Assembly (NCBI GenBank): GCA_044867805.1
Contig: JBIOVQ010000188.1
Location: 1-9,853, forward strand
Length of the DNA stretch: 9,853 nt
From: SG8-41 sp044867805
Lineage (GTDB): Bacteria; Pseudomonadota; Gammaproteobacteria; Burkholderiales; SG8-41
Reading direction: 5' to 3'
Notes under the pieces: generated by a model
Seen by the model: only the letters and a program-made list of their open reading frames with translations
Databases searched by the model: none
Told to the model about the DNA's origin: nothing
In this document: one piece after another, positions 5,894 to 9,853 of the stretch
How positions within the stretch are numbered: the first letter of the stretch is position 1
How the letters are laid out: each line of letters begins with the position of its first letter
Position numbers and translations under genes: made by a program

Positions 5894-6973
5894 ATGGACC
5901 TGCAGCTTGCCGCCCGTTGGCTGGCCGGACACCAGGAGCTCGATCCCCGCCTCCTCCCTCTGCTGCGCGCCGTGGCCCGCAGCGGGTCGCTCAACCAGGC
6001 TGTCGCCTCACTCAAGCTGTCGTACCGCCTGGCGTGGGGGCTGATCGGCAAAATGGAGCGTCTCCTCGACCAGCCCCTGGTCATCCTCGAGCGTGGGCGC
6101 GGTGCGCGCCTGAGTCCGCTGGGCGAGAGACTGGTCGCGGCCGATGACGCGGCTGCCCGCGTTTTGAGCGGCAAGCTGGCCGGCGCCCTGCGTTCGCTCA
6201 ACCACGACGTGACCTTGCTGCGCCGGCAGGCTCCCGCGCGGCCTTTGGTGATCCATGCCAGCCACGACCTTGCGGTGGCCGAGTTGAGGGACGCCCTCCC
6301 CCGTTCCAAAGGAGTTATCCTGGATCTGCTCTTCCGCGGCAGCCTTGAATGCCTCGCCGATCTCGCCCGCAGGCAGTGCGACATAGCCGGCTTCCACATG
6401 CCCGAGCCGGCGGCCGGAGATGATCCCTACGCGCCGTATCGGCCGTGGCTCAGGATCCGCTCGCTCAAGCTGCTGCGTTTCGTGACCCGCCGGCAGGGGC
6501 TGATGGTCGTGCGAGGCAATCCGAAGCGCATCAGGACCCTTGCCGATCTCGTTTCCGGGCGCGTGCGCTTCCTGAACCGGCAGCCCGGTTCCGGCACCCG
6601 CCTGATGCTCGACCAACTGCTGGCCGCCGCCGGGATTTCACCCTCGCGCATCAACGGTTACCAGTCGGAGGAGTTCACCCATGCCGCAGTCGCGGCAACG
6701 GTCGCCAGCGGCAAGGCGGACGCCGGCTTCGGGATCGAGGCCGCCGCGCGCCAGCAGGGGCTGGACTTCGTGCCGCTCGCGACGGAGCGCTATTACCTTG
6801 CCGCGCGCGCGGCTACGCTCGCCCGCCCGGCCGCGCAGGCGCTGCTCGCGGCGCTGAAAGCGGCCGCATACCAGAAGCGCGTCCGTGCCCTCCCCGGCTA
6901 CGGCACGGACGGCATGGGAGAAGCCGTCTCCGTGCGCGAGGTGCTGCGCACGGATTCGATGATCAAGCCTTGA
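5894..6973 (+). CDS. ModE/LysR-type regulator with PBP-like sensor domain
   Basis: A 359-residue cytoplasmic transcription factor with no signal peptide or membrane segment. Residues about 18-85 form a LysR/ModE-type winged helix (LLRAVARSGSLNQAVASL at 23-40, then KLSYRLAWGLIGKMERLLDQ at 41-60). Residues about 115-335 form a periplasmic-binding-protein-like domain of the PBP_like kind (PF12727), also found fused to MoeA-like proteins. Marks of it are SHDLAV (123-128), FLNRQPGSGTR (226-236) and TVASGKADAGFGIEAAA (269-285). It thus lacks the TOBE/Mop molybdate-binding domains of classical ModE. Divergent to the tup operon and next to two matching palindromes, it is inferred to control that operon and itself in response to molybdate, tungstate or a cofactor-related ligand; repressor action is inferred from the operator position. 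The last 11 bp overlap the convergent transglutaminase gene. Confidence 0.9.
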   Translation: MDLQLAARWLAGHQELDPRLLPLLRAVARSGSLNQAVASLKLSYRLAWGLIGKMERLLDQPLVILERGRGARLSPLGERLVAADDAAARVLSGKLAGALRSLNHDVTLLRRQAPARPLVIHASHDLAVAELRDALPRSKGVILDLLFRGSLECLADLARRQCDIAGFHMPEPAAGDDPYAPYRPWLRIRSLKLLRFVTRRQGLMVVRGNPKRIRTLADLVSGRVRFLNRQPGSGTRLMLDQLLAAAGISPSRINGYQSEEFTHAAVAATVASGKADAGFGIEAAARQQGLDFVPLATERYYLAARAATLARPAAQALLAALKAAAYQKRVRALPGYGTDGMGEAVSVREVLRTDSMIKP

Positions 6974-8054
6974 CCTCGACGGCGGTAATCGAGTACCTGA
7001 ACGAGTCGGGATCGAGCTGGTCGAGCGCCTTGCCGCCCGTTTCCCCGTTCGTATACATCAGGTACGGGACCTTGGTGTTGGAGTTGGGCAAGCGCACGTC
7101 GTGCGCGGTGTTGTAGGCGAGCCAGTTCATCTCCCACGCGCCGAACAGCTTCTTGCGCATGGCCGCCACCTTCGGGTCGTGCACCGACAGGTTGCCGGGA
7201 GGCTCTTCCAGCACCACCTTCCTCACATCGGCCGGGTCCACCGGCACCCAGCCGATGCCCTGCGCGAAGAATTCCGCGCGGCAGTGCTGCCCCTTGCTGG
7301 CGTTGGTGCTGCCGAGCCCCAGGCTCTTGTAGCCGAATTGGGATGGCGCCACGCGCACGCCGTAGACGTCCCGTGCCGGCACGCCCACCGAGCGCGCCAG
7401 GCCCACGAACATGGCATTGAGGTCGCCGCACTTGCCGCCGAAGTTCTTCGTTTCGAGCATGGATTTGACGTCGCCCCAGCCGCAGCCGCGCACCTTCGGG
7501 TCGCGGAAGGTGTTGTCCACTACCCACTCGTAGATCGCGTGGGCCTTCTCGACATCCGTTTTGGCGCCTTTGACCAGTGCTTGCGCGGTCTCGCGCACGA
7601 TGCCGTCGGTCGGGATCAGTTCCGTGGCCGCTATGTTGAGCCTGACCTCCGCCGCCGACAGCCTGGGCGCGTCGGGATTGGGCTTGAATGGATCCACGGC
7701 GCGATCGCGCGTGGCAAAGCGGCTCGTCACCTCCACGACCGGCGCCTTTTCACCGGACTTCCATTCCGCGTAGAGCATCTCGGCGCCGTACTTCCCATCC
7801 TGCACCACCTTCATCCCCCCGTTGCCTGTCCACGTGCTGCCCAGCGGATTGTGCCAGTTCGTCCTTGTCTTGTAGGGGAGCGGCACCCAGGCGCGCGATA
7901 CACCGGAGGGATTCGCGATCTCGACCCTGGTTACGGTCTCGAAAGTGCGCCAGCCATCCGCCTGCCCCGCTGCCAGCGCCTCCCGCCAGGCCCCAGGCAC
8001 GGCTGAGATCACTGGAAGCGCCAGGGTGGTCTGGAGAAATCTGCGTCGTTCCAT
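6963..8054 (-). CDS. Tat-exported transglutaminase-like domain protein
   Basis: A 363-residue protein. The N-terminus MERRRFLQTTLALPV carries a clear twin-arginine motif (RRRFLQ) and a cleavage site near ALA-AG (27-30), so it should be exported folded. The catalytic triad of the transglutaminase-core superfamily is intact: Cys209 in GGKCGDLNAMF, His257 in KGQHCRAEFF and Asp273 in GWVPVDPADV. In bacteria this fold is mostly a cysteine protease or amidase rather than a cross-linker; the substrate is unknown. ATG at 8054 has an AGGAG Shine-Dalgarno 8 nt upstream. It converges on the regulator (11-bp overlap) and diverges from moeA. A link to molybdenum metabolism is not shown by sequence. Confidence 0.88.
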   Translation of the reverse strand: MERRRFLQTTLALPVISAVPGAWREALAAGQADGWRTFETVTRVEIANPSGVSRAWVPLPYKTRTNWHNPLGSTWTGNGGMKVVQDGKYGAEMLYAEWKSGEKAPVVEVTSRFATRDRAVDPFKPNPDAPRLSAAEVRLNIAATELIPTDGIVRETAQALVKGAKTDVEKAHAIYEWVVDNTFRDPKVRGCGWGDVKSMLETKNFGGKCGDLNAMFVGLARSVGVPARDVYGVRVAPSQFGYKSLGLGSTNASKGQHCRAEFFAQGIGWVPVDPADVRKVVLEEPPGNLSVHDPKVAAMRKKLFGAWEMNWLAYNTAHDVRLPNSNTKVPYLMYTNGETGGKALDQLDPDSFRYSITAVEVKA

Positions 8055-8098
8055 GTCGTCGTCTCCTCTATGCTGGTTTACACGTTGTTGAAGCGCGT

Positions 8099-8107
8099 TT
8101 TATAGCA
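8099..8107 (-). promoter_or_regulatory. Extended -10 promoter of transglutaminase gene
   Basis: On the minus strand TGC-TATAAA forms an extended -10 (TGnTATAAT-like) about 45 bp before the ATG; no good -35 is visible, as is common with extended -10 promoters. A CTCCT complement (AGGAG on the minus strand) at 8063-8067 supplies the ribosome site. Confidence 0.45.
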
Positions 8108-8135
8108 CAAAATTCCACCGGTCCTTTCCCTGGGC

Positions 8136-8141
8136 TAGAAT
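8136..8141 (+). promoter_or_regulatory. Putative -10 of moeA
   Basis: TAGAAT lies 40 bp upstream of the moeA ATG and matches TATAAT at five of six positions. The corresponding -35 region (ATTCCA with an 18-bp spacer) is weak, so this is a tentative call. It is back to back with the transglutaminase promoter in the same 126-bp gap. Confidence 0.35.
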
Positions 8142-8146
8142 GAACG

Positions 8147-8168
8147 CGGCCTGCCAGCTTGCGGGCCG
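8147..8168 (+). repeat. Leader hairpin before moeA
   Basis: CGGCCTGC (8147-8154) can pair with GCGGGCCG (8161-8168) through one G-U wobble, closing a 6-nt loop. The stem ends 12 nt before the moeA ATG, just upstream of the weak ribosome site GGGGAAAAGC. It could modulate translation, but short GC hairpins are common in such DNA. Confidence 0.4.
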
Positions 8169-8180
8169 GGGAAAAGCTTC

Positions 8181-9455
8181 ATGAATGAGCCTGTTAGAGA
8201 TACGCGTACGCTGAGCTGCGCCGACGATTACGACCCCAACTCGATGCCGGTCGCGAAGGCGCGAGAAGTCATCGCGCGCTTTCTGCAGCCCGTGGCGGCG
8301 GCCGAGCGCGTCAACGTGCGCGCCGCCCTCGGGCGTGTCCTGGCGCAAGACCTGGTCTCCCCTCTCAACGTGCCGGCCCATGACAACTCGGCCATGGACG
8401 GCTACGCGGTGCGCTTCGCGGATCTCGGGAGCGACGGCGAGGTAACCCTCAAGGTCGCAGGCAGCTCGTTTGCAGGCGCCCCCTTCAAGGGCGCCGTGGC
8501 GGCCGGCCAGTGCGTGCGCATCATGACCGGCGGCGTGGTTCCGCAGGGCGCCGACACCATCGTCATGCAGGAGCACGTCAAGGCCGCCGGCGACGAGGTC
8601 ACCATCGCGCCGGGCCACAAGAAAGGGCAGAACCTGCGTCGAGCCGGCGAAGACCTCAAGGCCGGGCAGGTGGCGCTGAAGCGCGGCCTGGCGCTGCGCC
8701 CTGCGGAAATCGGGTTGATTTCCTCGCTCGGCATCGGTGAAGTCACTGTCTATCGCCGCCTGCGCGTCGCATTCTTCTCGACCGGCGACGAGCTGGTCTC
8801 GATCGGGACCCAGCCCGGCGCAGGGCAGATCTTCGACAGCAACCGCTACACGATCCACGGCATGCTGACGCGCCTCGGCTGCGAGGTGATCGACATGGGC
8901 GTGGTGCGCGACGACCCGAAGCTGCTCGAGCGCGCATTCGGCGAGGCGGCTTCGAGCGCGGACGTGGTCATCACCAGCGGCGGCGTGTCCGTGGGCGAAG
9001 CCGACTTCGTGAAGGACCTGCTGAGCAAGCTGGGCGAAGTGGTGTTCTGGAAGATCGCGATGAAGCCGGGGCGCCCCCTCGCCTACGGCAAGATCGGCGC
9101 GGCGCACTTCTTCGGCCTGCCGGGCAACCCGGTCTCGGTGATGGTCACCTTCTACCAGTTCGTGCGCGACGCCCTGCTCGTGCTCTCGGGGCGCGACCCG
9201 GTACCGCCGCTGCCCACGTTCAAGGTGCCGTGCACGTCGACCCTCAAGAAGGCCCCCGGCCGCACCGAGTTCCAGCGGGGCATCCTCAGCCAGGACGCAG
9301 CGGGCAACTGGAGCGTGCGGGTCACCGGCGAGCAGGGCTCCGGTATCCTGCGCTCGATGGCGGAGGCGAACTGCTTCATCATCCTGCCCACCGAGCAGGG
9401 CAACGTCACCCCCGGGACGCTGGTCGAAGTGCAGGTCATGGAAGGCGTCGTTTGA
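8181..9455 (+). CDS. moeA: Molybdopterin molybdenumtransferase MoeA
   Basis: A full-length 424-residue MoeA (family usual about 400-420). It inserts molybdate into MPT-AMP to yield molybdenum cofactor in the cytoplasm. Conserved blocks appear in order: GRVLAQDLVSPLNVPAHDNS (51-70), AMDGYAVR (71-78), IMTGGVVPQGADTIVMQE (114-131), FSTGDEL (199-205), SNRYTIHGML (220-229), ITSGGVSVGEAD (264-275), MKPGRPL (294-300) and GLPGNPVSV (312-320). The aspartates of DNSAMDG and TGDEL, known active-site residues, are present. The N-terminal extension SCADDYDPNSMPVAKAR is typical of betaproteobacterial MoeA. The start is ATG at 8181 with a weak GGGGAAAAG site; M22 is an alternative but would lose the conserved DYDPNS. 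No LysR/PBP domain is fused at the C-terminus; that domain type occurs instead in the regulator at 5894. Confidence 0.97.
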   Translation: MNEPVRDTRTLSCADDYDPNSMPVAKAREVIARFLQPVAAAERVNVRAALGRVLAQDLVSPLNVPAHDNSAMDGYAVRFADLGSDGEVTLKVAGSSFAGAPFKGAVAAGQCVRIMTGGVVPQGADTIVMQEHVKAAGDEVTIAPGHKKGQNLRRAGEDLKAGQVALKRGLALRPAEIGLISSLGIGEVTVYRRLRVAFFSTGDELVSIGTQPGAGQIFDSNRYTIHGMLTRLGCEVIDMGVVRDDPKLLERAFGEAASSADVVITSGGVSVGEADFVKDLLSKLGEVVFWKIAMKPGRPLAYGKIGAAHFFGLPGNPVSVMVTFYQFVRDALLVLSGRDPVPPLPTFKVPCTSTLKKAPGRTEFQRGILSQDAAGNWSVRVTGEQGSGILRSMAEANCFIILPTEQGNVTPGTLVEVQVMEGVV

Positions 9456-9481
9456 GCGGCGCCCGACGGGCGACCGCAACA

Positions 9482-9508
9482 AAAAAGCCCGGGAATCCCG
9501 CGCTTTTT
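9482..9508. terminator. Bidirectional rho-independent terminator
   Basis: AAAAAGC (9482-9488) pairs with GCTTTTT (9502-9508), and inside it CGGG pairs with CCCG across a short AAT loop, with one C-C mismatch. The stem is flanked by A- and T-runs, so it has a U-tract in both directions. It sits between the convergent moeA (stop at 9455) and the small gene ending at 9531 and should serve both. Confidence 0.85.
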
Positions 9509-9530
9509 CGTCGCTGTTGGAGCGCCCCGC

Positions 9531-9791
9531 CTACTTCTTCTTGGCCGCGGCGGGCGTCGCAGAGGCCTTGATCCCCTTTTCCTTCTTGTAGCGCGCCACC
9601 GCGCGGTCCATCGCCTTTTCTTCGGCGATGCGCGCCTTCTTGCCGGCCTCGGCTTTCTTGGCCGCGGCTTCCTTGGCCTTGGCCTTGGCCGCGTCGTCCA
9701 TCGGCGGCTGGGGCAGCTTGGCGGACGCTACGCCCACCGCCAGCCCGACCAGCAGCGCAGGCACCGCCAACCAGAACTTGAACGCTCTCAT
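9531..9791 (-). CDS. Small exported Lys/Ala-rich protein of unknown function
   Basis: An 86-residue product not recognised as a named family. Residues 1-24 (MRAFKFWLAVPALLVGLAVG then VASA) form a signal peptide with an ASA-K cleavage site, or a single membrane anchor. The rest, from about 33 to 72, is a charged Ala/Lys/Glu helix likely to be a single long helix or coiled coil, followed by the tail ASATPAAAKKK. An ATG three codons upstream (9800) is possible, but the ATG at 9791 makes an ATGA overlap with a possible upstream frame and has GGAGGAGGG about 9 nt before it. Composition is low-complexity, but a signal peptide, ribosome site and shared terminator support a real gene. Confidence 0.65.
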   Translation of the reverse strand: MRAFKFWLAVPALLVGLAVGVASAKLPQPPMDDAAKAKAKEAAAKKAEAGKKARIAEEKAMDRAVARYKKEKGIKASATPAAAKKK

Positions 9792-9853
9792 AGCTTCCAT
9801 CCCTCCTCCATGGACGAGGCGCGGGCCGCCGACATCGTGCCGCCCGCTCCGTG
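9788..9853 (-). CDS. Possible 3' end of an upstream gene (partial)
   Basis: A minus-strand frame is open from the window edge to a TGA at 9788-9790, encoding ...SAARASSMEEGWKL. That stop overlaps the ATG of the small Lys/Ala-rich gene as ATGA, a common operon junction. Only 21 codons are visible and open frames of this length are frequent in high-GC DNA, so this is weak. Confidence 0.2.
   Translation of the reverse strand, partial: HGAGGTMSAARASSMEEGWKL

Noticed and set aside
7101..8006. 301-codon plus-strand frame over the transglutaminase gene
   Set aside because: Antisense shadow; the minus-strand gene has a Tat signal, catalytic triad and ribosome site.
8108..8180. Moco riboswitch upstream of moeA
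   Set aside because: The leader from the putative -10 to the ATG is about 33-40 nt, too short for the Moco-II-type aptamer, and only one small hairpin is seen.
8100..9482. 460-codon open frame antisense to moeA
   Set aside because: It is a mirror of the moeA codon pattern: rich in His, Arg, Asp and Ala, without recognisable motifs, and moeA on the other strand is fully conserved.

Overview
The window looks like about 9.9 kb of high-GC chromosome from a proteobacterium, most likely a betaproteobacterium. The MoeA N-terminus (DYDPNSMPVAKAR, then the MoeA core) has the betaproteobacterial form, and the coding regions are strongly GC-biased. The theme is import, sensing and use of molybdate/tungstate. 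No mobile element, RNA gene or CRISPR array was seen.

Left two thirds (1-5796, minus strand): a tightly packed gene string reading right to left, tupB-tupC-tupA, then a MOT1-type molybdate permease, then a FecB/BtuF-type binding protein, a FecCD/BtuC-type permease and the first 49 codons of its ATPase (cut by the window edge). Gaps are small or genes overlap, so this is probably one operon carrying three unrelated import systems: a TupABC tungstate ABC transporter, a single-component MOT1 permease and a MolABC-like type II ABC importer. A 12-bp perfect hairpin sits between tupB and tupC, and four tandem heptamers (CTGACGR) sit just before the last ATPase gene.

Control region (5797-5893): an AT-rich divergent intergenic stretch holding two almost identical 18-bp palindromes, TATGCT-N6-AGCATA. 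One lies in front of tupB and one abuts the start of the divergent regulator gene. Each palindrome contains a TATAAG -10-like hexamer reading outward, so a protein bound there should shut both promoters.

Right of it (5894-6973, plus strand): the regulator, a ModE/LysR-type winged-helix N-terminus fused to a periplasmic-binding-protein-like sensor domain. It is the natural candidate to bind the two palindromes and to sense the oxyanion or a cofactor intermediate. Its 3' end overlaps by 11 bp the 3' end of a convergent gene (6963-8054, minus) for a Tat-exported transglutaminase-like protein with an intact Cys-His-Asp triad.

Right end: moeA (8181-9455, plus), the molybdopterin molybdenumtransferase that inserts the metal into molybdopterin, diverges from the transglutaminase gene across a 126-bp promoter region. 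A bidirectional intrinsic terminator follows, then a small exported Lys/Ala-rich protein of unknown function on the minus strand. Together the genes supply molybdate/tungstate (three importers), measure it (regulator) and load it into the cofactor (MoeA). The roles of the transglutaminase-like and Lys/Ala-rich proteins are not evident from sequence.
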